A DNA stretch of 64,000 bases from Eumeta japonica (GCA_005406025.1 BGZK01000736.1:186001-250000), one strand, 5' to 3'; counted from the stretch's first letter, positions 49,466-62,700 are shown. Numbers and translations: made by a program. Notes: generated by a model not told the origin, from the sequence alone.

Positions 49466-52400
49466 ATGAACGCTGTAATTGGATTGTGTCACTTTTGTGA
49501 AGCTCATGGTCCATGTCCTTTGTTTTGTACATTCACTACAAAAGATGAAAAACATGTCACTGAAGCTTCGATCAGCTCAGCTCAATGTACCGGATGCACG
49601 TCTATTGGACCAGAAACAGTTTATGTTACTAGAAATGATGGCGTAATATATTGTAGCCGCGAGTCACTTTCTAATACCGAGCTTTCTGCTTTTTTAAAAC
49701 AATCGGCGATAAGGAGTATTACTTGTGAGGTAAGTAATACAAATCGTTACATTGTGATTGCATTAATTAAATCAAATTTTACAATTATATTTCAACCGAC
49801 CTACTCGAAATAGGTACAATAACATGAAACTGGTATGGTTTCCGATTTTTGTAATTATTGAACATGCTATGACTGACACAATTGAAAAAATAATACTTTA
49901 AGGTTTTTTGTCTTCATATGCACATACATGGACAATGAGTAAATCTCCAATTACCACAGAACACGAAAGAGATATATGTATGTATAACTTGAAATTCTGG
50001 ATAAGTAAAGGGGACATTAGAGTAAATAACAATAACATTTATTTTTATGTGATTACAATAATAATATATTCTGCATAAGTCAAATTTTGAACATATAATG
50101 TTTTATGAACTTGAAATTAAGATAAATTTTTGCATTACTATTTGTTATAGACATTTGATACAAAGGAAGGCCTATCAGTGAACATTTTCCTTACATACAG
50201 TTTAGGATTTATAGGTGGTATTTTATTTTAAATGATTCTTATGAACATGACCAGTCAGCGTCGTGATTTAAATCCAGTTTTATAAAATAAAATCCACCTT
50301 CATTATGCTGTTTAGTTGTAGCAATGTAAAATGTAAAGTTTACATTTTACATTGCTTATACAACACAATCATATACATATAAATTAATTAGCTTTCCAGC
50401 CAGAGTTTCTCTCACATGGATATAAAATGTGTTTCTTTTTCTTTTATACTGAATGACTGCTGTCAATCTCTCGTTCCCACTTTCAATTCTGGTCCCAGCA
50501 CTGTCCCTATCTTTGATCCTGGTACTATTTCTTATTTCGATCCCAGTACTGTGTCTGATTTTGATCCCAGTCACGCTCGTGATTCTAATTTTATTCCCAT
50601 ATTCAGTTTCAACCCTGGTCTCAGTTCTCGAGTCTGCTCACCATCCTGCTTTCAATTTTGGTTCTGCTACTGGTCATGATTCCAATTTGTCAGAAGCCAA
50701 GCCAAATGCAAATATCAAAATCAAACAGAGACTATATTACTTGGGAATAGTGTGCCTTTTTATATGTGAAAAAAGCTGGAACTGTTCCTGATTTTGATCC
50801 TGATCACACCTTTCGGTTCCACATTTGGTTTCAACCCCTCTCTCATTTTCAATGTGTCCCAGTTTCGGCTCTTGATTCTGCTCCCCATCACACTTACAAT
50901 TTCGATATAACTGTCGGTCACAGGTACAAATTATATGAAGCTGAAGCAAATGCTAGTATCAAAATAAAATACAGATCATATTATTCTAGTTTCTTGAGGA
51001 TAGTGTAACTTCCTATGTGTGAAAAGATTTTTATACTCCTTAATTTATACATATTAAAATAAATACAATAATTTTATAAGAATTGTAAAAATGACTTCAG
51101 TGTTAGCATAATAAAATTAGTATTATCGACTTAAATTATAGATTTATTGTGTTGGAAACTTTTTTATTGCTCTATACTTTTTTTTATCATTGTAATTTTA
51201 TAATATCCCCTTTATTCTCTTTTCCAATGAAATTAAAAAAAAACTAACTTTCCCTCTCGAGCCTACTTATCCAATATTTGTACACTCGCTGAAGAGGTGG
51301 GGGTGACATGGCTAAATATGATGTGGAGTCTCTCCTTCTATTAAAAAACCTCTGAAATTATTAAACCTTAAACTTTGTCTTGATATGGACCCCTTTCTTT
51401 TGACCTTAAGCTTTGGTTCGAACTGAAATAATCAGTTTACCTTTTATTTTACATGTTGCTTACAAAACAGAAAAATTATTCTGGATCCTGTAATATTTTA
51501 GAAGTAATATGTAAAAAACAGTCTTATTTAAGGTGAGTTGGAGTAAGGATGGCGGTATAGTATATTTTAATGATGTTCGTGGCCATGTACTAAGCTTCAC
51601 ATTCCAATTGAGAGATACAAGAGCTCGAGGTCTCAAAAGATGGTTTTCAATAATTGTCCTAATGAAGGATAGAATGCTACTACTTGGTTTAACAACAATG
51701 TTCTATGAAAAAATGAAAGTAAGTATATTATTATGTGAAAGTGCACATTTAACACTTTACTGGTGAATTTATACTATGATTAATCCATTGCTTCTTTGTG
51801 GTTTGCATAATACCTATGTGGATATGGAACAAATTCTTTTATTTTTATATTAAGAAACCTCTCTTTCCTTTATGATACCTATATTGCTTTCAATTCTGAT
51901 ACCAATCCTGTTCTTGATTCTAATTTTTATGACCCCAATCATTAATGACCTTGATTATGTACTCTGCGATTTTATCTGCATAGACTACTATTACTATACT
52001 ATATTATAGTAATAGTAGTCTATGCCGATTTGAATATTGCAGCTATAGTAGTAATAGTAGTCTGCATAGACTACTATTACTACTATAGCTGCAATAATTA
52101 CTGTAGCGCCTTTACATGTATGTAGTTACATATGTTTGTAATTATTTTTTCTAGTTTCATTTTGTACATAAATGTTTTTATCATGAAATGAATCAGAAAA
52201 GATAGTCAAAAAGTTGCTTTTAGGCGCCATTTTTCCAACATGGCGACTTGAGTGGCAAAGATATGAGGTATCAAAGTTGAAATTCTGAAAAACCACATTG
52301 AAATCTATTAAAATACACATTTTTAAAACTTCCGGTAAACTTCCCAGGTAACTTCTTTTTTTAGAACCAAATGACAGTAGTATTTGTGTAGATTTGCTGT

Positions 52401-55400
52401 ATAGTACAAATATTAACCAACTCCATTGCTATATAAACTTTATATGAGAGCTTTTATTAATTTTACATAAAGTCTATTTTGTTCTCTTAAGATACAGGAT
52501 TTCTCCAAATTTAGGAGCACATGGCACATTATTTCATAATCACTTCATAGAGTTACTATATAATATCGAAACCTTATTTGACTGGTGGATATAAATAAAA
52601 TAAATAAAGATACATACATAATTAAAAGTGTCAATATTATTTTAGTGTGAGAAACTAGCAAATATTAAAAGCACATAGGACGAAAACTTGAAAACAGTAA
52701 ATGTAAGTGTTATTAGATAACATGCAGAAAATCTATCAAATTTTATGACTTATGTTTACAATTTACACATTTTCTGATGATGTGATCCACCATGAGTATT
52801 AATTAATATTGGGGAAATTATGCTAACTAAAATATATATCGAAAATTTGACAACAAACTACAATTGTAGCAGTCTAAAATCCAATTTCACCAAGTAATGC
52901 TTACAACACACCATTAATTTGTTTTAAGTTTTTTATTCATACAAAATAGTCCTTAGCTTTGTTTAAATGGACTGTCAATTTTTAACATTGATTGGTAAAA
53001 TTGGAACTTATACATTGAATCAGTTTATTTATTGATTGAATCAGTTTAATTAACAGGCCTTTGACCATTATTGAATTGAGGATTATATGATATTTTATGT
53101 TATTAAAATATACCCTTTGCAGATAATATCAAAAGAACTACAAGATCTGTCAGAAATAGTTTTTAATAAAGAACAAGATGTGTGTTCTCAACGAGCTCTA
53201 AGACTTAAAACTGGACGCAACGATTTTGGTCCTTCTAGATGTTTAAACCAATTAACTGGTGAGTGATGGTGTTTCCTGATTAAAATTTTCTTGTTATTCA
53301 AGTTATTTCCTTGTTTTCCATTACAAAAATCTAGTTTATTAGACTCAAGATCAACAATGATTGATATATGCTATTGTACCAAATCAATCATATAGTATTG
53401 GTCAAGTGATATTAATGAAGCATACAGATCAAATTTTAAAACATTTGGTTTAGAATTTAAATGCGAACTCCAAACTTTAGTACAAGTCTGCATCATCTAA
53501 AAATTGAACTATTATTAGTGGCCAGTACATGATCATAATAGACAAATTTATATACCCCTTATTAACAATCGGGCTGACCATACTCCAGTCTAATAAGAAT
53601 TATTAATAAATTTGCATACCTGCAATGGTGATTGTTTAAATGTAATATAAACATTAGTGTTTATTGAAATTTGTTTTTTATATGATCTAATAAATATTTT
53701 TAGGAGACGAGAATATATTTAAAAAACTACATGGATACTTCACTGGAATGTTAATAGCAGGTGGTAAAACATATACAGAAACTTTATATACAAGTGAAGA
53801 TCTACTTAAAGAATTAGATGCAACATCAATTAATGCTTCAATATTTACCCCGAATGCGTGTCAAGTAGACACTCAAGGTTGTATGCCATTAAGAAGCTTA
53901 GAGACCTTATTAAATAGAAAAATATTTAGGATAACCCTGTACTGCACTTTAACTGGAATAGATGTAAGTATTAAATTCTCCATCTTCACTATTTTGTTGA
54001 TTAAATTACAAGTACCTACTTAATCAAATGTTTGCCCTATTGGAATATTTATTACATCATTAAATATTAATTTAATTATTGTTTTGAAGACAAATTTCAT
54101 TTTTAAAAATGTGTAGTACTACATAGTGATGCATTAGATGATTGTAAAAGCAATCAAGTTATGTAGGAACTTGATTTATATATGTATCTTCTGGGCATAG
54201 ACAGGCATTGTTTTTTGCTATTATTATAATCTACACTGTTATTTTATTTAGCATTTGAAACATGCTAATTTGTATTCTTAAAAAGGGAGAAATAACAGAT
54301 TTCTTGTTGAAATACATAGTTGGTACAAATAATACCAAAGAAATTGCACCTGCATAGAGATAATTTTGCTAACTTGTATGTGCCTTATGAGGCACAGGCG
54401 ACAGCATCACGGGTAACCATGGCAATGGATTGACACAAGTTCCCATTTAGTAACTCGTAGGAAATAGTAGGCTATGAAATATTATATTGCACAATTGACA
54501 CCACCTTTGTTTCAAATTATGTGGCACAAGCTGTATTTGTTTATTAACCTAGATTGTTGATTTTTTTATCCTTAACATTTATTTATTGAAGCTTCTGGTT
54601 ACATTAATATTTGAAAAAAATTTTTGTTATTTCCAGTTATTTATTACTTCGAATAACTCAGAAAGTGGGATAATAGTGAAAACTTTATTAAACCTTCTAC
54701 CATTACCTCATAGTAGAAGAAATGAACCAAAAATATGTTTAAGTAATGCAACTGTGACACCTGCAGCGAGCAAATGTGTTTTAGAAGAAATCGAAAATGG
54801 AAAATATGCTTGCAAATGGCCTGGAACTTTACCTACTAAATGTAAGGGTTTTTAGGTTTTAAACAATGAATTATATAAAGCATTAAAATCATTTTTTTTT
54901 TGTCCTATATCCAAATCAAAAAAAATGGAACATATATGGGATTATTTCGGTATCTGTATATAACCCCTTTTTTTTTTTTAAGTATACTGCTATTAGATAG
55001 AATAGTATGAGTGACAGGTTCCTAAATATAAGCAAAATAAAACCACATCCTTTCTATTCATCAATTCTGGCCGTTTTTCTTAACATAACATCAACTTATT
55101 GCAAGTTAAAACGAGTTTCCCTATAGTCTGTGGCAGTCCTGGATTTGTCAACAGGTATAGGGCCTGGACGCGGCTTAGGGGCGGTAGATTTCTGAAAATT
55201 ATTATTTAAGAAAGGTACATGGGGCGGCGGAAATAAAGTGACCTATACTTATAAAAAATATAAATCCTACACTGGTCTGTAGAGCTTACTTGTTTTTTGA
55301 CCGTGATCTTTTTTGCACATTCATGTCATAGGTAATCCATTTTTCATCACCAGTGATTAATCTTTTGAAAAACAGTTCCGTTTCATTGTTTCAATAGAGA

Positions 55401-58400
55401 ATCGCAAATGAGTACACAATTCATTAGATTCCTTTCAGTGACTTCATGTGAAACCCAAAGATCGAGTTTTTTTCAAATGGCTTAAAACTGTTTAGTGGTC
55501 AATAGCTATGTTGTAAGAACTAATATGCCGATCTCGCTCTACTCCCTGCAAAATGGCATTGACTTTGTCTCCTTAATACTACTCCGTAACAGGTCAATCA
55601 GAGAAAAGTTCATCTTGGATATTAAAATTACCAGACTGAAAATGCTTGAACCAGTTTTGTGCTACTCTTACCGACACTGCATTAAGTCCATAAATGTCAC
55701 ACATTTTTTTCGTGGCTTGTGTTGCATTTTTCACTTTTTTGTAAAAAAATTTCAAAATGTATTGAATTTCTACATTAAATTCACTCATTTTGGTAGACAG
55801 AAAAACAATAGAAAAATGGCAGGACACCGTTTTTAATTATTTTCTGTTTTTAAAATGTCATCTATTTAATGTGATCAAAACTAGCTGGATACAAACAGCA
55901 CAACCAAAGAAATTTTACTGCAACTTTTTACTTATACAGTACAAAAAAAGCTTTTACCCTCTTATTTTACCCCCTTTACCTAATATATATCTGTAGCCTG
56001 CATCAGTTAGATTGATGAGTCCATTTTCGAAGTAAAGTAAAAGCTGGGTAACTGCCCCAAATAGTTATTTGACATATAGGACATGAGTAACAAATTTCGC
56101 AGTGGTTTATACAGTTTTGTGTGGAAATTTATAAACAGCTCTAATACTTAGTATTAAAAGAAGTCTTTCATAGTTATGAATGACTTCTTTTAATACTAAG
56201 TATTTCCATTCAAATGTATAACCCACTGCGAAATTTGTTATTCATCTTCTAACACATGTGCATGACATCATAAAATAGTGTATTAGTATGTGAAGAAAAA
56301 TGAGCATTACAGTTAAAAAAGTATAGACACTACATCAATCCACATATCAATGTAGATTGACAGGTGGACTGACTGATCGAATGAGCTAGTCTAATGTAGA
56401 TAGAAATATAAAGTGTACAAAAAAGACATGATATTATTATTGTTCTCATAATAGGATGACTGTAATATGCTAAAAACGTAATTAAATACATGTTTAAAAT
56501 CTAGGGTAAAAAGTATTTCACAAGGGTATGTGGTTTTTACATTAATTTCCAAACAAATTCTTATCTGCATAGTGGAGTATAATATTAATTTAACTATACA
56601 ATTTTAATAGGTACCTATTATTAATAAAAATACATTATTGCATCAATATAAATCACCATGTCATAAAATCATCAATATATTGATGGTTTCTAAAATAAAA
56701 TAAAAACAATCATATCAAAACCATCAAATCTTATAATTTATACATGTTTTAATTTCACAAATCTATACTGTTGATTAATCAATTTTTCTATAATTACAGG
56801 TCCAACATTAATGAATAAGGTAGAAAATGCTATGGATGAAACAAAGTTTAATAATGAAGTTTTAAACCAACATATAAAATATTTACAATTGGAGTGGTTA
56901 GGGTAAGTTGTTTTATCACATTCAGTATTTATTATTATTATAAATTCGAGCCTCATTCCCAGAAGGGCAAGCATATACTATAGATTTTCACATGGTACAA
57001 TCTTTGCATATCTCTCTTACTTACATTGACAGCTATCAATTTTTTTCATGCAAGCTCGATTTCAGGTGCTTTAAATTTGGCCCTTTAAGTCTGCATGGGA
57101 TTTTATAGGACGATCATTTCCATCACACACGTTCGCTCTATAAATTTATTGTCAGTTTATTTTCATTCCGTTTCTACTCTAACCACTACACCTTCTTTCA
57201 AACAACAGGGTCATCTGACATCACTCTTCTTTATCTATCTTTCAAACACACACCACACATACAGCGATCATATCTCCACTGCATTTATTGATTCTATTTT
57301 TCTTCTGCAATACCCCCAACTTTCACTTAAAATTAACACTAAATATAGTTTCCAAATTTATGATGTTACTATTTCTTCTATACAAAAACTAGTACTGCTG
57401 TTGATTTTTGTAGTTGTAAAACTGGTATTACAATGACAATAGAAAATCCATCACACAAACTTATTACTTTGACAATGAAATTTTCGACAAGTTTGATTTG
57501 ATGAAATTTTGAGAATATACAAATTATTATAAAAATTAACTGAAACAAGAACTGAAAATCTGAAATACATAAACAGTAATAGCACTTATTTATTTATGGA
57601 CAACTAGCTTTCGCCCGCGGCTCCGCCCGCGTAGGCATAAAATGTATTATTTTATCTTGTTCATATTGAAATTTTTTTATAGGGCTAATTTATACATATT
57701 GATGATATAACCACAGTCCCTATATATTCGTAGCTATTTCATTTACATGGCTGATGTTTTTTAAAGCAATATAAAGTGACGGCTTAAAAATTGTTGGAAG
57801 ATAAACATAATCCATACCTACTGATTTTTTATATATTTCAGTTTACACATAACATCACTGTTAATTAAAATGAAAATCAGTCCAGCCGTTTTCGAGTTAT
57901 AAGTCTTCGAACAATTATATTGTATAATATATGTAAATTGGAACTAAGTATTTTTTATGATGATTTCACTAATATGTATTATAGGTATTATAAACGCTAT
58001 AGTTTGTAAGGATAGATAGATACGGAAGTATATGATTATTGATGGTAGTGCAGAAGTTACAGATGGCTACTGCAATATACTCCTATAAACTATGTTAAAC
58101 AATTTGTTTTGGTCTGTATAAACATGCAGATTTTGGGATTTAGAAACGCATGAGCAAGCCACATAGAGCTGGCCGTGGGAAAAACATTACATGCTCAAAT
58201 GTATCCCTGCTACCTTTATGGTCTGACCCTGCCGCCGGACCGCACCGTAATATCGCGCACTCGCTTGTCATTTGTCATAACTATTCAAATATTTGTCCAA
58301 ATGATGGAGTGTAAAAGACAAAGTTTATCTACTTTAAACACAAGATGCGATAAAGTATTTATTTTGATATAAGGATCAATTTGTTACTACCAAATGTGCG

Positions 58401-59508
58401 TTAGAAATAATTTGTCAATTATTATTGCATTTATGGTTCACTATTTTGGTGATAATGGCTTAAACATAAAAGATAGATATATGCAGTCACGAGCTTTTTT
58501 TGTAGGACTATTTAAGATAAACATTTCCATTATACATTATATACATGTAATTCCAACGGTTTTTGTGGCGCACGCCAGAATAGCTCACAGATGACAGATT
58601 TTTTCCTGCTTACTTGACATTTATCGTTATATTTTGAATAATTGACACTATATCTTTATAAATTATAGCCTATGTGTTATTCTGATGTGTAAGCTACATA
58701 TTATCGTACAGTGTCATCAAAATCCATTCAGTAGTTTTTGCATGAAAGAGCAACAAACATCCATCCTTACAAACTTTCGCGTTTATATTATTAGTATAGA
58801 TATTGACACAATTGTTTGTAGTCTCATTTCCTCCACTTTCATAATGCTAAATTCAAATTAAGCTGACACATTTTTGTATAAATTCCTTCTGATAACATTT
58901 AATTCACTCATACGTCGTGTTAAGTATGATGCTAATATTTGATACACTGACCACATATGAGGAACATGAAAAAATATATTTACACAATTGTCACACCTTG
59001 GCCGAATACTGGTGCACAATGAACATTATATGCCTAATTCAAATGTGCACTACCAGTATGGCTGGGCATTGTACAGGTACAGAGGCTCTTGTGCATACTC
59101 CACAATAATGCCTCAACTAAACGCCAGTTATATCTGTAAATGAAGGAAAAATCAGTTTTCAGTTTCACTATTTTACCTCTAGTTTTTTTAACTGACTTTA
59201 TATGTAAAAAATTTCAAAACTCGTTTTGTCATGACTGACACAATTTGGTTCTCATCTTATACAAGATTTAGATGACATACTTTTAATGATATTCTCCTGT
59301 TAAATGTTACTATTATAAAATTTTATGTGAGAGAGATGTCTAAAGAAAATAAGTTGTGATTGTTCTCAGGATAGCGAAAGCCATGAAGTCAGCCATAGAT
59401 GCATCTGGAAAAAACTCAGACCCTGTGATCAAATTAAAAGAAGTATTCGGAGTGACGACACAAGATGATTTATTACTAAACTATTGGATCAACGAATTTT
59501 GTGTGTAA
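49466..59508 (+). CDS. FLCN: Folliculin (FLCN/BHD), 7 exons
   Basis: Folliculin is a longin/DENN-domain protein that acts with FNIP as a GTPase-activating protein for RagC/D at the lysosome and modulates mTORC1, AMPK and TFE factors. Coding exons are 49466-49729, 51533-51718, 53123-53258, 53704-53963, 54637-54841, 56800-56902 and 59370-59508, all GT-AG and in phase, giving 430 aa, near insect family length. The diagnostic N-terminus is MNAVIGLCHFCEAHGPCPLF, then QCTGCTSI and, in exon 2, RARGLKRWFSIIVLMKDRML of the longin domain. The C-terminal DENN half includes FRITLYCTLTGIDLFI (matching the FRMLAWHVLMGNQVI region), CPTLMNKVENAMD and a final LLLNYWINEF block. The N-terminal longin part is better conserved than the middle. 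Start is the first ATG, with a family-typical beginning. Confidence 0.93.
50320..50356. repeat. Perfect 18-bp-arm palindrome in FLCN intron 1
   Basis: AGCAATGTAAAATGTAAA and its exact complement are separated by a single base, about 100 bases upstream of the 24-bp-unit array. Possibly it marks the edge of the same insertion. Confidence 0.6.
50395..51030 (+). repeat. Dispersed 24-bp-unit repeat, double copy in FLCN intron 1
   Basis: This is the best-preserved copies of the family. The first part (about 50455-50680) is a run of 24-base units such as TTTGATCCTGGTACTATTTC, TTCGATCCCAGTACTGTGTC and TTTGATCCCAGTCACGCTCG, followed by the tail GAAGCCAAGCCAAATGCAAA. The second part (about 50770-51010) repeats the same organisation: GATTTTGATCCTGATCACAC, then the tail GAAGCTGAAGCAAATGCTAG. 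Both end near ATAGTGT with TATGTGTGAAAA. The 24-base unit equals eight codons, so repetitive peptides appear in several frames (for example TGIEIRNS on the minus strand). These are artefacts of the period unless proven otherwise. Confidence 0.7.
51885..51955 (+). repeat. Dispersed 24-bp-unit repeat, fragment
   Basis: TTTCAATTCTGATACCAATC and TGTTCTTGATTCTAATTTTT match units of the array 1 kb upstream. Two or three units are recognisable, in FLCN intron 2. Confidence 0.4.
51978..52095. repeat. Two adjacent perfect hairpins sharing one core
   Basis: Hairpin A has 21-base perfect arms (51978-51998 and 52005-52025). Hairpin B has 28-base perfect arms (52036-52063 and 52068-52095) with a 4-base loop. 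All four arms contain TAGACTACTATTACTA or its complement. They lie in FLCN intron 2 and suggest a recent inverted-duplication event or a pair of nested foldback elements. Confidence 0.75.
55134..55274. mobile_element. hAT-type MITE, copy 2
   Basis: A 141-bp element begins CAGTCCTGGATTTG and ends AAATCCTACACTG; it is the same family as the 48.2-kb copy but inverted. Flanks GTCTGTGG and GTCTGTAG differ by one base, fitting an 8-bp target duplication. It lies in FLCN intron 5, next to a mariner relic. Confidence 0.75.
55275..55840 (-). pseudogene. Mariner transposase relic in FLCN intron 5
   Basis: The minus strand encodes MSEFNVEIQYILKFFYKKVK and then the helix-turn-helix piece VSVRVAQNWFKHFQSGNFNI, followed by a stop. 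Further on in another frame RLITGDEKWI appears at 55.33-55.36 kb, the region around the first catalytic Asp of mariner transposases. The rest is missing or unrecognisable, so the copy is truncated and dead. A 113-codon plus-strand frame over it is its shadow. Confidence 0.85.
56083..56246. mobile_element. Foldback MITE with outer and inner inverted repeats
   Basis: The outer arms share AACAAATTTCGCAGTGG and its complement (56083-56113 and 56216-56246). Between them is an inner hairpin, 56143-56204, with arms containing AATACTTAGTATTAAAAGAA. It is non-coding and lies in FLCN intron 5. Confidence 0.65.
56925..57440 (+). repeat. CCCAGAAGGGTAGGC family, long copy
   Basis: It begins in an ATT-rich run, then CATTCCCAGAAGGGCAAGC and CACATGGTACAATCTTTGC, which match the element at 29.6 kb. 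It continues into CTCTAACCACTACACC and ACACACACCACACAT sequence. A 113-codon frame in it (57095-57436) is low in complexity and has no recognisable domain. It lies in FLCN intron 6, just after exon 6. Confidence 0.55.
57604..58800 (-). mobile_element. Degenerate Helitron in FLCN intron 6
   Basis: On the minus strand the element begins TCTATACTAATAATATAAAC after an A and ends with the GC-rich hairpin GCGGGCGGAGCCGCGGGCG, then AAAGCTAG before a T. This is the rolling-circle pattern of TC start, hairpin plus CTAG end and A/T target. At 58151-58186 the minus strand encodes CFSHGQLYVACS, a helicase motif VI sequence of Helitron Pif1-like helicases, preceded by QGQTIKVAGIHL with a stop between. Only the end of the helicase remains in 1197 bp, so it is non-autonomous. 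Confidence 0.85.
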
Positions 59509-59584
59509 TAGGAATTAAGTTATAACTGAATTTATATAAAAAAACTTCACTCATAAATCCATTGCTTAAAGTAAAGCATGTAGT

Positions 59585-59590
59585 TTTATT
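59585..59590 (-). terminator. Poly(A) signal of RpL18
   Basis: AATAAA on the minus strand lies about 145 bases after the RpL18 stop. It falls between the FLCN stop and the FLCN poly(A) signal. Confidence 0.5.
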
Positions 59591-59692
59591 TTATTATGAC
59601 ATATGTATATTGCCCCAAACAATTACTATTTTAAAATTTCTATGTAGATATCAGTTTTACAAATGTGTATAAAAGGTAGGAAAAAGTTAAGA

Positions 59693-59698
59693 AATAAA
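59693..59698 (+). terminator. Poly(A) signal of FLCN
   Basis: AATAAA lies 185 bases after the folliculin stop, with a second AATAAA a few bases on, just before the RpL18 stop codon region. The FLCN transcript would therefore overlap the RpL18 3' UTR in antisense. Confidence 0.5.
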
Positions 59699-59733
59699 AC
59701 ACAAAATAAAGCTTACTGTCTATAATAAGCAAA

Positions 59734-62700
59734 TTACACCCTAGCACGACGGCTAGGTCGAGCACGCTCATGACCTTTAGAACGGACATAGGGCTTGGTG
59801 TGAGACCTCGGAGCACCTGGTGCAGGTCCGAAGTGGCGAACAGCCTCACGCGCGTTGCGACGACCTTGTAATAAAACGGTCTTGCGACCAGTGGGTGCAC
59901 GGAGAGCGAGCTGGTCAAAAGTTAATATTTCCCCTGCAAATAAATTTTTATTTGATTGTAGGCTCTGAAAATAATTATGTAATAAAATTTATTTTTGTAA
60001 TTGACTGCTTGTCAATTTTTTCTTTAATAAAAAAGCATCCACTTCAATGTCAATATTGAAGAAATGAACCATGCATTAATTGTATACATTAGTTAAGATA
60101 TGGACAACTATTTTGATTATTGTGAACATTTTACATCATGATACTGAATAATTAATTCATAATGAACACTACAAAATTGAAATAAACTATTGTAAACCAA
60201 AGTAATTAACCTCAAAAATCTAATTAGTATTTTTAGAGAACTATAGCACTTTAATATTTAAAACTTATGATGATATGTTACTCAACTCTAAATAATATAT
60301 CAATATTTAAATCAAGACTACACTAAAAAAAAGCAGACAGTTATCTTATTATTTGTAAAGGTAACACAAAGTTAATTCTGAAAGTTCTCCAACAATATTT
60401 TTAAAGTGATTTTTCAGGCCATCAGGAACCTGATTTATTATTCTACTATAGTCAAAGGCAAAAAATGGACTCTTATATTTTCATCGAGTTCATATGTCAC
60501 AAGCTTTTTATTGTCATTTTTTATCATATTTTGATGAAACCACAGTTCAGAAATTATGATATACGAAATCTGCTATTTAAACATAAGAGGATGTAAATTT
60601 TAAAAATAAAACAAATGTAACATATCGTAATGTTCATTTTGTTTGTCAATTATGTATATGAGTGTACAATCATATGCTATAATTATATATGCCATTCCAA
60701 ATTTTAACTCTTCATCAAGATATTCATCATGGTCCAAAGTTATTGCTATATTGCCAAATGGATTTATCCTGTATGTAACTCTCGTTTAAAACGAATGATG
60801 TTTATTTTAAACTACACAATCAGTTTTATATTAATCATAATTTACTTTTTCATAAAAAATATTCAAAAATTTTTGTGTGTATATTTTGCACAAAAATAAA
60901 TCTAAATACAGTGGACCCCCAATAATTCGGAGTCCCTTGTAATCCGACATGCCTATCACTGTTGAATGTAGAAACACAAACATTATTTTGACAAATCTTC
61001 ACTAATGCATAATTAAACAGGTTGCAACTTGTACGCCCCACCACTACACTGTATTGTGCTCAACGTGCTTTGTTTTGATTTTTATTGCTCAGTTTGAATT
61101 TGACTACTAAATCTGACATACATATGTAGTATAATTTGTAATTCAGAATCTTATTATTTTGATCTCTGATATTCCGGATTAAAAGGTACTCTTTTTAAAA
61201 AAAAATGTGAACTATAGGGTGTTTTAAGTAGTACTTTATAATCCAAAAAATTCGATAGTCCGACACTGCCCTGCAAAACATTTGGACATTGCCCTGCAAA
61301 ACGTTTGTCGGATTACAGGGGGCCCACTGTATGCTGTACCAAAAAAAAAAAAACTGGTGCTTTATTTTCATTCAACACATCCAAATATCTAAAAATAGCA
61401 TTAGTATTTAAAACGAAAATTAGTTAAATTTTGCAGATATGGAATGGACATTGAAATGTTATTGTATTTTAAAATGAAATGTTATTGTATTTTAAAATGA
61501 AATGTTACATCAATATATATCTTCAAACAAATCAATTATAATCTTTTTATTTACTTCTTTATTAAAATATTCCATTGATAACTATTTTAATATAATAATT
61601 ATTATATTAATTATTTTAATAAAATAATTTTAATGTTATACAATATAAACTAGTCCTGATCTGCATTGTTGGAAAAATAACAACAAATATTCAGTAACAA
61701 TAATATAATAAAGTTAAAGCTAGGTTTGGCTTATTTATACAATTTGTTTCTGGACCTTGAATTTTCAGCTCCATATTTGGATTTACTGAATTGGTTTGAG
61801 TGATATTGTGAACAAAAACTATATTATACATTCTTTTAAATAAATAAAAATATTTACTATTCAATTAAGCTGACCAATACCGATTCATTACCTCAATATG
61901 TAACAAATATAATTAGCTTTGATAGTTTGTGTTAACTCCCTGAATCTAAACTCAAATTAAAGTGATATTTTTTATTGTTAAATATACCAATGACTTGTAA
62001 ATTTGTTTCGTAAATCTATTATGAATAATCTTTAATAAAATATAATTTAACTTTACTAATTAACCTTTACATACTTTCACTGATAACTTGTAAAACGAAA
62101 ATATATCAGACTTTGAAACTTCAAATTTCAATACATATTGTGAATTTCAATATCTGCTGTGAACTTGAAAGTAATGAAAAAATTTTTAATAGACATTTCA
62201 TCACGCTAGATTATAGTTTTTATCCAATTTTATAAAGTGCAAACATTATAAAATTATTTTTATATTGTACTAAGCTCAAATAACGTACCTTATACTTAAA
62301 TTAAAAAAAAACTGCATGAAAGATTAATCGAAGAAAGTAGAACTATACATTCTAAACATTCGTGAAATAGCAAATGATTTTATTTACAATGTGTTGAAAT
62401 TTAATAAAATATAACAGAAGAGCAAATAGATTTTTGTTTGATATAGGAATTTTAAAAAATATTAAATTTGGAGTTCAAATAGTGAACTAAACACAAAACT
62501 TATTCTATTTTAATTCAGACATCCAACCATAAGTACCTCTTACTCAAAGTAACCCATTAAAATAAACGCCAAATACATTCAGAGTTTCATTGTTATTTTT
62601 ATGAAATATCTTGAAAACTCACCACCAGCAGCCAAAATGCGAGCCCTAGCTTTCTCGGTGACGTGAAGAGCGGCGACCGTTAATTTGGGAATTTTGTACA

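Noticed and set aside
50453..50791. 112-codon and 87-codon plus-strand frames and a repetitive minus-strand frame at 50.36-50.57 kb
   Set aside because: They are produced by the 24-bp repeat, whose period is a multiple of three; no start context, domain or splice evidence supports a protein.
55495..55836. 113-codon plus-strand frame
   Set aside because: Antisense shadow of the mariner transposase relic.
57095..57436. 113-codon plus-strand frame in FLCN intron 6
   Set aside because: Lies in a dispersed repeat with simple-sequence stretches, has no recognisable domain and no splice partners.
59934..62622. Possible snoRNA in the large RpL18 intron
   Set aside because: Ribosomal protein introns often host snoRNAs, but I found no convincing C/D or H/ACA boxes on the host strand by eye.
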